A DNA stretch of 39,697 nt. It comes from Candidatus Colenecus caballi (GTDB taxonomy: Bacteria; Bacteroidota; Bacteroidia; Bacteroidales; Bacteroidaceae). The notes beneath the pieces are model-generated. The model searched no databases. It was given only the letters and a program-made list of their open reading frames with translations, and was not told the DNA's origin. Shown one piece after another: positions 8,220-17,196 of the stretch. The stretch's first letter is position 1, and each line of letters opens with the position of its first letter. The DNA lies in assembly GCA_018065615.1 (NCBI GenBank), contig JAGHSY010000115.1, positions 1 through 39,697 on the forward strand, given 5' to 3'. The position numbers and the translations under genes were made by a program.

Positions 8220-9082
8220 TGAAGGTTGAAATTGACAACGACTCAGGTTTCTGTTTCGGTGTCCTTTCAGCTATAGGAAAGGCCGAAGAGGAACTCCGCA
8301 AAGGTGACGAACTGTACTGCCTGGGGGACATTGTCCACAACGGAATGGAGTGCAACCGCCTGCAGGACCTGGGTCTTAAGACCATAGGTCATGACCAGTT
8401 TGACAACCTGCATGACGCAAGGGTCCTGCTCAGGGCTCACGGCGAGCCTCCATCGACCTATAAGACAGCGGAAGAAAATGGAATAACGCTCATTGACGCC
8501 ACCTGTCCCGTCGTGCTCAAACTGCAGCAGCGCATTCACAGGCAGTATCAGGACATGGACCGCCTGACCCAGCAGATCATAATCTTCGGCCAGAAGGGAC
8601 ATGCCGAGGTTCTTGGCCTGGTAGGTCAGACCGACGGTCATGCGCTGGTCATTGAATCGGCCGATGAAATAGACCTCATTGACTTTTCAAAGGACATATT
8701 CCTTTATTCGCAAACCACGAAATCGGCCTCAAGCTACCAGCAGCTCATTGAAAAGATTGCCGCACGCGTCCCTGAAGGCCGGACCTTCATTCACAACAAC
8801 ACCGTATGCGGACAGGTGTCACACAGGCGTGAACACATCAGTGACTTTGCCAGCCGGCATGACGTCATTCTGTTCGTTTCCGGACGGAAGAGCTCCAACG
8901 GCAAAGTTCTGTTCAGCGAATGTCAGAAAGTCAACGAACGTTCATTCCTGATTGAAGGAAAGGAAGATATAGACTACAGCATATTCAGAAATTCAGATTC
9001 TGTAGGCATCTGCGGTGCCACATCGACCCCGAAATGGCTCATGGAGGAATGCCGCGATTCAATTATTGAACATTTCAAATAA
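8219..9082 (+). CDS. ispH: 4-hydroxy-3-methylbut-2-enyl diphosphate reductase
   Basis: The 287-aa iron-sulfur enzyme makes the last step of the MEP isoprenoid pathway, giving IPP and DMAPP. The three [4Fe-4S] cysteines are visible: Cys12 in SGFCFGV, one in DATCPVV near residue 95, and one in NTVCGQV near 198. The conserved histidines are in VHNGM and HGEPP, and GATSTPKW lies near the C terminus. ATG at 8219-8221 overlaps the cmk stop (TGATG), and the alternative upstream start inside cmk is unnecessary because residue 12 is already the family cysteine. The product would feed the polyprenyl synthetase encoded at 4661-5635. Confidence 0.96.
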   Translation: MKVEIDNDSGFCFGVLSAIGKAEEELRKGDELYCLGDIVHNGMECNRLQDLGLKTIGHDQFDNLHDARVLLRAHGEPPSTYKTAEENGITLIDATCPVVLKLQQRIHRQYQDMDRLTQQIIIFGQKGHAEVLGLVGQTDGHALVIESADEIDLIDFSKDIFLYSQTTKSASSYQQLIEKIAARVPEGRTFIHNNTVCGQVSHRREHISDFASRHDVILFVSGRKSSNGKVLFSECQKVNERSFLIEGKEDIDYSIFRNSDSVGICGATSTPKWLMEECRDSIIEHFK

Positions 9083-9103
9083 CCAGATAACCAACTAAAG
9101 CTT

Positions 9104-10057
9104 ATGAGTCTCAAGTACAAAGAAATTGGAAAGACAGGAATGAAGGTCTCAAATCTGGCCTTCGGTGCATCGTCTCTTGGCGGTGTATTTCATGAAATCA
9201 ATGAAAAGCAGGCCATCCAGGCTGTATTCACAGCCATTGAAGGCGGCATCAACTTCATTGACGTATCGCCCTATTACGGTCACTACAAGGCCGAAACGGT
9301 GCTGGGCAAGGCTCTCAAGGACATACCCCGGGACAAATACTATCTGTCCACCAAGGTTGGCCGTTACGGAAAGGATGGAGTCAACACCTGGGATTACAGT
9401 GCAAAACGCGCAACGGAAAGCGTCTATGAGAGTATGGAACGCCTGAACATAGACCACATAGACCTTATCAATGTACATGACATAGAGTTCCAGGCCGCAC
9501 TTCCGGGCGGACTGCAGAAAGTCGTTGACGAGACGCTTCCCGCACTGGTGGAACTGCGTGAGAAAGGCGTGGTGAGCCATGTGGGAATAACTGACCTGCA
9601 GCTTGAAAACCTGAAATGGGTGGTTGACCATGCACCTGCCGGTACAGTGGAGAGCATACTGAATTTCTGCCATTTCTGCCTGAATGACGAAAAGCTGAAC
9701 GACTATCTGGGCTACTTCGAACAGAAAGGCATAGGAGTGATAAACGCCTCACCGCTAGCCATGGGCCTGCTTTCAGAACGCGGCGTGCCTGACTGGCATC
9801 CGGCTCCCAAACCGCTGGTTGAAGCCTGCGCAAAGGCAGCACAGCACTGCAAGGCCAAAGGCACGTCAATTGAAAAGCTTGCCGTACAGTATTCTGTCAG
9901 TAACCCGCGCATTGCCGCCACCCTGTTTTCAAGCGCCAACCCCGCCAACGTACAGAAGAACATTGAAGTGGCACAGCAGCCGCTTGACTGGGACCTTGTA
10001 TTTGAAGTTCAGGAAATCATTGGTGACCAGAAACGCGTAAGCTGGTGCAACTCATGA
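9104..10057 (+). CDS. Aldo/keto reductase, probable L-fucose/L-galactose 1-dehydrogenase
   Basis: The 317-aa TIM-barrel oxidoreductase has the catalytic tetrad of the family: Asp53, Tyr58, Lys84 and His125 (in FIDVSPYYG, STKVG and NVHD). The overall pattern resembles L-galactose dehydrogenase and D-threo-aldose (L-fucose) 1-dehydrogenase, which oxidise the sugar C1 to a lactone with NAD(P)+. Family membership is firm. The L-fucose or L-galactose substrate is inferred from the three following genes: a lactonase-type amidohydrolase, an L-fucose permease homologue and a zinc dehydrogenase. It starts 21 bp after ispH with no visible promoter, so it may be read from the porQ promoter. The stop codon overlaps the next start (ATGA). 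Confidence 0.85.
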   Translation: MSLKYKEIGKTGMKVSNLAFGASSLGGVFHEINEKQAIQAVFTAIEGGINFIDVSPYYGHYKAETVLGKALKDIPRDKYYLSTKVGRYGKDGVNTWDYSAKRATESVYESMERLNIDHIDLINVHDIEFQAALPGGLQKVVDETLPALVELREKGVVSHVGITDLQLENLKWVVDHAPAGTVESILNFCHFCLNDEKLNDYLGYFEQKGIGVINASPLAMGLLSERGVPDWHPAPKPLVEACAKAAQHCKAKGTSIEKLAVQYSVSNPRIAATLFSSANPANVQKNIEVAQQPLDWDLVFEVQEIIGDQKRVSWCNS

Positions 10058-10971
10058 AGATAATCGACGCCCATTCACACCTGTGGCTGCGTCAGGACAC
10101 CGTGGTGAACGGCATGCCCATACGCACGCTGGAGAACGGCCGTTCGCTGTTCATGGGTGAAATCCGGCAGATGTTGCCCCCGTTCATCATTGACGGCCGC
10201 AACACCGCCGAGATTTTCCTGTCCAACATGGAGTACGCCCAGGTGACAGCAGCAGTAGTGGTGCAGGAATTCATTGACGGAATCCAGAACGCTTATCTGT
10301 CCGATGTGCAGAAACGTTTCCCGGACCGCTTCATGGTATGCGGCATGTGCGAATACCGCCAGCCCGGATATCTGGAGCAGGCCCGGCAGCTTATCGGACA
10401 GGGGTTCAGAGCCCTGGCCATTCCCGGCCACCGTCTCCAGACACCGCAGGGACGCGTACTGCTGACCTGTCCTGAAATGATGTCCATGTTCAAGCTGATG
10501 GAACAGAATGGCACCATACTGTCCATAACCCTTGAAGACGGCACAGTCCAGATTCCTGAAATGGAAGAGGTCATACAGGAATGTCCTGACCTTAAGATTG
10601 CAGTCGGCCATTTCGGAATGGTCACCGTCCCCGGCTGGCAGGAGCAGATTAAACTGGCCCGCCACAAAAACGTCATGATTGAATCAGGTGGCATAACATG
10701 GCTCTTCAACAGCGAATTCTACCCGTTCAAGGGTGCGGTGAAAGCCATCAGGGAGGCATCGGACCTGGTCGGAATGGACAAGCTCATGTGGGGATCGGAC
10801 TACCCGCGCACCATCACGGCCATAACCTACCGCATGTCATACGACTTCATCATCAAGTCCGATGAACTGACGCTGCAGGAGAAGGAGCAGTTCCTTGGCC
10901 TGAACGCCGCCCATTTCTACGGAATAGAAACCGATTTAGACTTACCTTACATTAAAAACATGTCAGAATGA
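10054..10971 (+). CDS. Amidohydrolase family 2 protein, probable sugar lactonase
   Basis: The 305-aa protein is a TIM-barrel metal hydrolase. The N terminus carries DAHSH (D5, H7, H9). A histidine is present in VGHFG near residue 189 and the catalytic aspartate in WGSDYPR near residue 249, with a final N-A-x-x-F-Y-G-I typical of PF04909. Relatives include 2-pyrone-4,6-dicarboxylate lactonase and L-fuconolactonase/L-rhamnonolactonase. Placed after a sugar 1-dehydrogenase and before a FucP-type permease, hydrolysis of L-fuconolactone (or L-galactonolactone) to the aldonate is the best guess. ATG at 10054 overlaps the preceding stop, and its own stop overlaps the permease start, so all are translationally coupled. 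Confidence 0.83.
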   Translation: MKIIDAHSHLWLRQDTVVNGMPIRTLENGRSLFMGEIRQMLPPFIIDGRNTAEIFLSNMEYAQVTAAVVVQEFIDGIQNAYLSDVQKRFPDRFMVCGMCEYRQPGYLEQARQLIGQGFRALAIPGHRLQTPQGRVLLTCPEMMSMFKLMEQNGTILSITLEDGTVQIPEMEEVIQECPDLKIAVGHFGMVTVPGWQEQIKLARHKNVMIESGGITWLFNSEFYPFKGAVKAIREASDLVGMDKLMWGSDYPRTITAITYRMSYDFIIKSDELTLQEKEQFLGLNAAHFYGIETDLDLPYIKNMSE

Positions 10972-12176
10972 ACAAGAAATCAAGCAGGACCGTCATTGCT
11001 CTTGTGATGGTCATATCACTCTTCTTCCTTTGGGCAATAAGCAACAACCTGCTGTCATCGGTTGTGAAGAAAATGATGACACTTTTCGACATTGACCAGG
11101 CAAAGGCCGAATTTGTCGAGACATCGTACTGGTTCGCATACTTCCTGTTCCCAATACCCATTGCCATGTTCATGAAGCGTTACAGCTACAAGGCAGGCAT
11201 AGTGCTGGGACTCATCATTGCAGCCGCAGGCGGACTGCTGTTCCTGCCTGTCACCAGGGTGAACAGTTTCCCGCTGTACCTGTGCGCGTTCTTCATTGTG
11301 GCCATAGGCATGTGTTTCCTTGAAACCGCCGCCAACCCATACGTCACGGAGCTGGGTGACCCCGCCACCGCACCGCGCCGCCTCAATCTGGCACAGGCGT
11401 TCAACGGACTTGGCGCATTCATTGCCGCCATGTTCCTGAGCAAGCTGCTGCTGGTTGATTCCGAAAACGCCGCCCCGGCAGCTGAAATCCACACCTTCCG
11501 CATGACATACGCCATTTTCGCAGCCGTCCTGCTGGTCATTGCCGTGGTGTTCATATTCACAAAACTGCCCAGAATCCAGGCCGAAGATGAAGACTCCAGT
11601 GCCACAAAGCTCATGTCATTCAGCGTACTGAAGCGCCGTCACCTGCGTAACGGCGTCATTGCACAGTTCTTCTACAACGGCGGCCAGACCGCAGTCAACA
11701 GCCTGTTCCTGGTCTACTGCATCAACTATGTCGGCATGGACAACTCACGCGCCACAACGCTGTTCGGACTTTACATGCTGTGTTTCCTCCTGGGCCGTTG
11801 GATTGGCACCACACTCATGGTAAAGTTCCGTCCGCAGGACCTGCTGGTGGTCTATGCCGTGGCAAACGTACTGCTCTGTCTTGTGGTCTGCCTTGCCGGC
11901 GGCATGGCTGCCGTCTATGCAATGATGGGCATATCGTTCTTCATGTCAATCATGTACCCCACCCAGTTCTCGCTTGCGCTTGTTGACCTTAAGGGCGAGA
12001 CCAAGAGCGGATCGGCCTTCCTTGTAATGGCCATAGTGGGCAATTCCATACTGCCGCTGCTTACAGCATACGTCCAGAAATCACTCTCCAACCCCGGCAT
12101 TTCATACCTGATTCCCATGATCTGCTTTGCAGTCTGCGCCTGGTACGGCTGGAAGGGACATAAAGTCATTGACTAA
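10968..12176 (+). CDS. FucP-like MFS sugar:proton symporter
   Basis: The 402-aa protein has about 12 predicted membrane helices and the FucP-family features LFFLWAISNNL at the first helix, LETAANPYV near residue 118 and RLNLAQAFNGLG near residue 138. E. coli FucP imports L-fucose, with L-galactose and D-arabinose as further substrates, by proton symport. Related Bacteroidales proteins transport fucose, glucose/galactose or N-acetyl sugars, so the exact sugar is inferred from context. It starts in an ATGA overlap with the amidohydrolase. The middle, near residues 205-220, is the cytoplasmic loop between the two six-helix halves. Confidence 0.88.
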   Translation: MNKKSSRTVIALVMVISLFFLWAISNNLLSSVVKKMMTLFDIDQAKAEFVETSYWFAYFLFPIPIAMFMKRYSYKAGIVLGLIIAAAGGLLFLPVTRVNSFPLYLCAFFIVAIGMCFLETAANPYVTELGDPATAPRRLNLAQAFNGLGAFIAAMFLSKLLLVDSENAAPAAEIHTFRMTYAIFAAVLLVIAVVFIFTKLPRIQAEDEDSSATKLMSFSVLKRRHLRNGVIAQFFYNGGQTAVNSLFLVYCINYVGMDNSRATTLFGLYMLCFLLGRWIGTTLMVKFRPQDLLVVYAVANVLLCLVVCLAGGMAAVYAMMGISFFMSIMYPTQFSLALVDLKGETKSGSAFLVMAIVGNSILPLLTAYVQKSLSNPGISYLIPMICFAVCAWYGWKGHKVID

Positions 12177-12190
12177 ACCTTATTATATAT

Positions 12191-13210
12191 ATGAGACTTG
12201 TTAGAATTCCAAAGCTGGAAACCATAACTGTAGAAGAAGCCCCCAAACCGCAGGCCGGTCAGGGACAGGTGCTGTTGAAAATAGGATACGTGGGCTTTTG
12301 CGGTTCGGACCTGAACACATTTCTGGGCCGCAACCTCATGGCCAAGGACGCCGTCATTCCCGGACACGAGATTGGTGCCACTATTGAAAGCGTGGGGGCC
12401 GATGTGCCCGCACACCTGAAACCCGGCATGACAGTCACCGTCAACCCGTACACCAGCTGCGGGCACTGCGCTGCCTGCCGTTCCGGACACAGCAACGCAT
12501 GTGAATTCAACGAAACACTGGGAGTTCAACGTGACGGTGCCATGCGTGACTACATGGTTCTTCCATGGGAAAAAATCATACCCGCCCCCGGCATTTCCCC
12601 ACGCGACTGTGCCTTGATTGAGCCAATGAGCGTAGGCTTCCACGCCGTTTCCCGGGCCCAGGTCACTGACTCCGATACAGTTCTGGTGTTCGGTTGCGGC
12701 ATGATTGGTGTAGGTGCCATTGTGCGCGCATCCCTGCGCGGCGCCACCGTGATTGCCGTTGACCTTGATGATGAAAAGCTGGCTCTGGCCCGCCGTCTGG
12801 GTGCCGCCCACACCGTCAACTCAAAGACCCAGGACCTGCACACCACCCTTATGGAACTGACCGGCGGCATGGGTCCCACCGTCGTTGTCGAGGCCGTAGG
12901 CAGCATACCCACCTATCAGGCCGCAATCAGTGAAGTTGCATTCTCCGGCCGCGTGGTCTGCATCGGATATTCAAAGTCCGATGTCACACTGCCCACATCA
13001 CTGTTCGTAAAGAAGGAACTCAACATACACGGTTCACGCAATGCCACGCCCATGGATTTCGAGGCCGTGATACGTTACCTGCAGAAAGGGACCTGCCCCA
13101 AGGACGAACTCATTTCGGCCTGCGTCAGACCTGATCAGGCCCTGTCCGCCATGCAGCATTGGGTCAGCGCTCCAGGAAAGATATTCCGCATTCTTGTAGA
13201 TTTCAATTGA
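12191..13210 (+). CDS. Zinc-dependent medium-chain alcohol/polyol dehydrogenase
   Basis: The 339-aa MDR-superfamily enzyme has catalytic zinc ligands Cys37 (GFCGSD) and His59-Glu60 (GHE). Four structural-zinc cysteines lie at about residues 90, 93, 96 and 104 (CGHCAACRSGHSNAC). The Rossmann motif GCGMIGVGA is at about residues 168-176. It resembles L-threonine/sorbitol/galactitol-type dehydrogenases acting on secondary alcohols with NAD(P)+. As the last gene of the sugar cassette (14 bp after the permease) it may oxidise a downstream acid such as 2-keto-3-deoxy-L-fuconate, a step done by a short-chain dehydrogenase in Xanthomonas. That assignment is inference; the enzyme class is clear. Confidence 0.87.
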   Translation: MRLVRIPKLETITVEEAPKPQAGQGQVLLKIGYVGFCGSDLNTFLGRNLMAKDAVIPGHEIGATIESVGADVPAHLKPGMTVTVNPYTSCGHCAACRSGHSNACEFNETLGVQRDGAMRDYMVLPWEKIIPAPGISPRDCALIEPMSVGFHAVSRAQVTDSDTVLVFGCGMIGVGAIVRASLRGATVIAVDLDDEKLALARRLGAAHTVNSKTQDLHTTLMELTGGMGPTVVVEAVGSIPTYQAAISEVAFSGRVVCIGYSKSDVTLPTSLFVKKELNIHGSRNATPMDFEAVIRYLQKGTCPKDELISACVRPDQALSAMQHWVSAPGKIFRILVDFN

Positions 13211-13224
13211 ATTATATACTTTTG
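13194..13224 (+). promoter_or_regulatory. Promoter of the small outer-membrane barrel gene
   Basis: A TTG at 13194-13196 and TACTTTTG at 13217-13224 are spaced by exactly 20 bp, a full Bacteroidetes housekeeping promoter. The G is 40 bp before the ATG at 13265, giving a leader of roughly 35 nt. The -33 element lies inside the 3' end of the dehydrogenase gene, so the barrel gene is separable from the sugar operon. Confidence 0.75.
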
Positions 13225-13264
13225 CGCCCAATTTATTATCAACCTTAAATTAATAGAATTGAAA

Positions 13265-13939
13265 ATGAAGAAAATCGCACTTCTTGTTGCAGCAATGGCA
13301 GTCTCAAGTCTGGCCAGCGCACAGTTTTGCATCTCCGGTAAATTCGGAATCATCAATGATTCACAGAACACACGCCTTTTGAACGGTGACAAGTTCGACG
13401 GCAATTATCAGGACCGCAACGACTTTGAATGGGCATTTGCTCCATGTATAGGATATTTGTTTGAAGATTATGAAGTTGGCGTAAGCCTGAGCCTTGGCAG
13501 TTATACTGCAACAAGACGTCACATCCTGTCTGACAATCTATATGACCAGACCACAGCATCTTGGGGTCTTGGAGCATACGGCCGCCATTACTTCGGACTT
13601 ACCGACAGACTGTCATTCTTTTCAGAAGTTGACATTTATTTCTCATCGGACAAATACACAGTTGAAGGTGAAGACGATTACTCCAAATCAAAATTCCTTA
13701 CCGCTTATCTGGTTCCCGGACTTAGTTTTGACATCAACGAACACTGGTCAGTCGAATCATATTTCTCTTTCCTGAACCTGAGTTGGAACAACGAATGGGA
13801 AAACTCTTATGACGAAGACGGAAAGCTCAACAGCGACGGCACATACGGATCAGAATTCAACTTTGCCATCACATCTGGTCTGGATTCAGTCATGGACCTG
13901 CTTAACCAAATTTCAATTGGTGTATGCTACACATTCTGA
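13265..13939 (+). CDS. Small outer-membrane beta-barrel protein (porin-like)
   Basis: The 224-aa product has a signal peptide, MKKIALLVAAMAVSSLASAQ, with cleavage expected after the AQ. The mature part shows alternating strands with many aromatic residues (GLGAYGRHYFG, WSVESYFSFLNLSW) and ends in CYTF, a terminal aromatic as in outer-membrane barrels. It is of the general OmpW/OprF-like or PF13568 type with about eight strands. No ligand can be assigned. It has its own strong promoter and a bidirectional terminator, so it is a one-gene unit. The frame opens at a TTG (13259), but ATG at 13265 fits the signal peptide better. Confidence 0.8.
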   Translation: MKKIALLVAAMAVSSLASAQFCISGKFGIINDSQNTRLLNGDKFDGNYQDRNDFEWAFAPCIGYLFEDYEVGVSLSLGSYTATRRHILSDNLYDQTTASWGLGAYGRHYFGLTDRLSFFSEVDIYFSSDKYTVEGEDDYSKSKFLTAYLVPGLSFDINEHWSVESYFSFLNLSWNNEWENSYDEDGKLNSDGTYGSEFNFAITSGLDSVMDLLNQISIGVCYTF

Positions 13940-13948
13940 TTGACGCAA

Positions 13949-14000
13949 GACAATAAAAATAAGGTGACCGGACATTTGGTCACCTTATTTTTTTATTGTC
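13949..14000. terminator. Bidirectional intrinsic terminator
   Basis: A long inverted repeat with GGTGACC (13963-13969) and GGTCACC (13978-13984) at its core, an 8-nt loop, and flanking A and T runs forms a strong hairpin with T tracts in both directions. It lies 10 bp past the barrel gene stop and 8 bp past the stop of the convergent DUF349 gene, so it serves both. Confidence 0.9.
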
Positions 14001-14007
14001 CGCAATC

Positions 14008-15714
14008 TTACTCTTCCGGAAGTTCGCGGATCTGTTTCATCAGGTCATCGGCCTCGGCCTTGAGCTGTTCTATTGTGGCATTGATTGCATCGACAAAGCT
14101 GTTGCCGGACTTGCTGGAAATCATGGCCACGTTGTTCTCATAGGTCTGGATTTCGGCCTTCTTGGCCTCATACTGACGCATAAGTTTTTCACGCGGAGTG
14201 CCGGCCTGCTCACGTGCAGGTGCTCCGCCACGACGCTGACGCTGCGGACGTACGGACAGGGATTCCGTGACGGCCTTGTATTCTGCGGCAATCCTGTCCT
14301 TCATCTTGAATGGGACAAAACCTATGCCGTTCCATTCTGACATCAACTGCTGAATGGCCTGAATATCATCTTCAGACAGGTTCTGGGCATCAAAAGCCTT
14401 GAGCTTGGCAAGGATTTCCTTCTTGGCGGCAAGATTGGCATTCTCCTCATGCTTCTTTGATGATGTGTTCTTGTCACGCTGCTCATAGAAATAGTCACAT
14501 GCTCCAATGAAACGCTTCCAGATAGAATTGGTATATTTTTTCTGGACAGGTCCGATTTCACGCCACTCCTTCTGAAGCTGTGCAATCTTTTCCCCGGTCT
14601 CCTTCCAGTCAGTGCTGTCCTTCAAGGCTTCCGCCTGCTCACAGAGAGCGGTCTTTCTGACAAGGTTCTCACTCATGTCATTCTTTGCCTGCTTGAAGAA
14701 TTCCCCCTTCTTTGAGAAGAATACGTCACAGGCTGCACGATAACGCTCAAATATCTTCTGATTGTGCTTTACCGGAGCAAAGCCTATGTCTTTCCATTTC
14801 TTCTGCAGCGCCAGGACCTCCTGCGTCTTGTCATTCCAGTTCTGGAAAGTGGTCAGAGATTCGTATTCAATGCCCTCAATGAGTTCACAGATGACAGTCT
14901 TCTGATCAAGATGCTCCTGCTCATTCTTCTTTATTTCCTCAAAATGCTGCTGGTGACGGCGGTTGATGACAGTCGATGCTGTCTTGAAACGGTTCCATAT
15001 CTCTTCTCTTGATTCTTTCGATACTGGACCGGTCTCACGGAAATCCTGATGCAGTTTCTGAAGCTTGCGGAAAGCAGCAATCACATCGGGCTCATCGGCC
15101 AGTTTTTCAGCCTCCTCACAAAGAGCCAGCTTGGCTTCCATGTTCTTCTTGAAGTCATACTCGCGGAACTCATTGTTCAGTTTCTGTATGTCGTAGAACT
15201 GTTCGGTGTACTGCTGGAATGTCTTCCAAAGCTCATTTGCCTTGTCTGCCGGCACTTCCTTTATTTCCTTCCATTCCTGAAGAATTGCCTTGAAGTCATT
15301 GTACTGGGCGCCTTCCGTATTGGCCTTCTCAATCAGTGCCTTGAAACGCTCCAGAATATCATATTTCTTCTTGAGGTTCTCTTTCTGAATCACCTCCAGC
15401 GCTTCCTGTGCGGCAGCTTTCTTTTCCTTGATTATGTTCATGAGCTTGCGGAACTGATCTTCAAGCGGATCCGTTTCAGGTTTGAACTCTTCGGCCGTAC
15501 CGCCGCCTGCAACGTATGCTGCAATCTGTTCTTCCAAAGCGGCTTTCTGCTGCTTGTAGAAAACCTGCTTGAGTGACTCCAGTTCCAGTCTCTTGGCCAA
15601 ATTGATGTCGTTGACCATTTCCTGAAGACGTGCAATGACCTCTTCACGGGTAGTGACAGCTACGACCTGCTCTTCAGGCTGCTGTAAATTCTCTGTGTTC
15701 AATTCCTCAGTCAT
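14008..15714 (-). CDS. DUF349 repeat protein
   Basis: The 568-aa protein is almost entirely helical and highly charged. It contains about five DUF349 units with a period near 75 residues. Each ends in a W-(K/R/N)-x-I-G-x-V-x-x-K type motif, seen near residues 148, 224 (degenerate), 307, 384 and 461, followed by I-W-x-R-F or similar. A short basic linker (R-P-Q-R-Q-R-R-G-G) near 489-497 precedes a C-terminal coiled coil. No signal peptide or membrane segment is seen, so it should be cytoplasmic. Function of DUF349 proteins in Bacteroidota is not established to my knowledge. The gene is transcribed alone or with mgtE, whose stop is 72 bp upstream; no perfect promoter motif was found in that gap. 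Confidence 0.88.
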   Translation of the reverse strand: MTEELNTENLQQPEEQVVAVTTREEVIARLQEMVNDINLAKRLELESLKQVFYKQQKAALEEQIAAYVAGGGTAEEFKPETDPLEDQFRKLMNIIKEKKAAAQEALEVIQKENLKKKYDILERFKALIEKANTEGAQYNDFKAILQEWKEIKEVPADKANELWKTFQQYTEQFYDIQKLNNEFREYDFKKNMEAKLALCEEAEKLADEPDVIAAFRKLQKLHQDFRETGPVSKESREEIWNRFKTASTVINRRHQQHFEEIKKNEQEHLDQKTVICELIEGIEYESLTTFQNWNDKTQEVLALQKKWKDIGFAPVKHNQKIFERYRAACDVFFSKKGEFFKQAKNDMSENLVRKTALCEQAEALKDSTDWKETGEKIAQLQKEWREIGPVQKKYTNSIWKRFIGACDYFYEQRDKNTSSKKHEENANLAAKKEILAKLKAFDAQNLSEDDIQAIQQLMSEWNGIGFVPFKMKDRIAAEYKAVTESLSVRPQRQRRGGAPAREQAGTPREKLMRQYEAKKAEIQTYENNVAMISSKSGNSFVDAINATIEQLKAEADDLMKQIRELPEE

Positions 15715-15786
15715 AAGTGGGGACTTTATCTGTTAATGCTTGGCAAAACATGCAAATAAAAACAAATAAAGTCAAAAACGCAACAG

Positions 15787-17127
15787 TTAGAGGATAATTG
15801 TAATCACAGCCATGTAGATTCCCATTCCAAGCAGGTCATTCGTAATCTGGACAAAGGGGCCTGTGGCAATGGCCGGGTCAATATTGATCTTTTCAAAAAG
15901 CAACGGCAGCAGGGTACCCCAAAGCGTTCCGATAAGAACCAGGCCGAACATGCTGAGCGGAACCGCATAGGTGACAGGATCAGTGAATCCGAATGCAAAT
16001 ATATTGTAGCCCAGCACCAGCAGAGATAGTACAACGGCATTTATCAGTGCTACGGCTGACTCCTTGAATACCTGTCTCCAGATGTTCGATGTGTTCAGCG
16101 AACCGTTGGCCAGTCCCTGTACCACAAGGGCTGATGACTGCGTTCCAACATTGCCGCCGGTACCGCCAATCAGAGGGATGAAGAACAGCAGTGATGTGGC
16201 TGCAGCAAAGGCAGTCTCAAAATGCTCCAGGAGCTTTGAATTCAGTATGCCGCCCAGAATGCCTATCAGCAGCCAGGGAATGCGTGACCACATCTGACGG
16301 AACACGTTGTCATCGGCCTCCACGTCACCGGTAAGACCGGCAGCCTGCTGGTAGTCATGTTCCTGCTGTTCACGCAGCTCATCAATGACGTCATCGACTG
16401 TAATCTGCCCCTGCAGCCGTCCAATAGTATCAATGACCGGAACTGACACCAGATTGTACTTTTCAATCATCTGCACCACATCATCAATAGGCGTATCTAC
16501 CCTGGTGCTGATCAGATCCTCGTCCATGACGTACTTCACTTTTGAGACCGACGGGTTCGTGATCATTTTCTTGAGTGGGAACACGCCTTTCAGACGGCCG
16601 TCATCATCGACCACATAGACATTGTATATCTCATCAAGGTCCTCGGCCTGCTTGCGCATTTCCTGAAGACACTCGGGCATACTCATGTTCTCATTCACGA
16701 CAACCATTTCAGTGCCCATCAGACCGCCTGCGGTATTCTCATCGTACTGAAGCAGATCTACAATGTCACTGGCCTGTTCAATGTCACCAATGTGGGCAAG
16801 GACCTCCTCCTGCTTGTCCTCATCCATTTCCTGGATAATGTCCACCGCATCATCGGTATCCATGTTGTCAATGAACTTGGTGGCAATGATTTCTGACGGC
16901 AGTTCGTCAAGCAGGCGCTTGCGGCTGTCCTCATCCATTTCGACAAGCACATCGGCCGCAGTCTCATTGTCCAGCTGGCGGTAAACCAGACGGGCTTCAT
17001 CAACGTCAAGGGTGTCACACAGTTCGGCAATGTCGGCCGGATGCATGTCATTCAGGATTGCCTTAAGCTGTACGGCATCCTGGTTTTCTATCACTTCAAG
17101 AATGTTATCCAGAAAATCCTTCTCCAT
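15787..17127 (-). CDS. mgtE: MgtE magnesium transporter
   Basis: The 446-aa protein has the full MgtE plan. An acidic helical N-domain (about residues 10-130) is rich in the L-x-x-M-D-x-D-D/A-x-x-x-L repeats that bind Mg2+. Two CBS domains follow (about 135-195 and 200-260), then a five-helix channel domain from about residue 283. The channel holds PLIGGTGGNVGTQSSALV, the conserved pore segment, and ends with D-P-A-I-A-T-G-P-F near residue 418. It admits Mg2+ and closes when cytosolic Mg2+ fills the N and CBS domains. It follows rsmA on the same strand after 69 bp. Confidence 0.96.
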   Translation of the reverse strand: MEKDFLDNILEVIENQDAVQLKAILNDMHPADIAELCDTLDVDEARLVYRQLDNETAADVLVEMDEDSRKRLLDELPSEIIATKFIDNMDTDDAVDIIQEMDEDKQEEVLAHIGDIEQASDIVDLLQYDENTAGGLMGTEMVVVNENMSMPECLQEMRKQAEDLDEIYNVYVVDDDGRLKGVFPLKKMITNPSVSKVKYVMDEDLISTRVDTPIDDVVQMIEKYNLVSVPVIDTIGRLQGQITVDDVIDELREQQEHDYQQAAGLTGDVEADDNVFRQMWSRIPWLLIGILGGILNSKLLEHFETAFAAATSLLFFIPLIGGTGGNVGTQSSALVVQGLANGSLNTSNIWRQVFKESAVALINAVVLSLLVLGYNIFAFGFTDPVTYAVPLSMFGLVLIGTLWGTLLPLLFEKINIDPAIATGPFVQITNDLLGMGIYMAVITIIL

Positions 17128-17196
17128 AGTTCTGAATATTGCGGCCCTGAAGCGGGGCCAGATGGTATTATCAGGTTCACTAACTCAGAAATCCTG

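Noticed and set aside
12173-12811. 212-aa minus-strand open frame opposite the zinc dehydrogenase
   Set aside because: It is a mirror frame of a gene with firm zinc and Rossmann motifs. The product has no family features, and its start region runs through the dehydrogenase 5' end.
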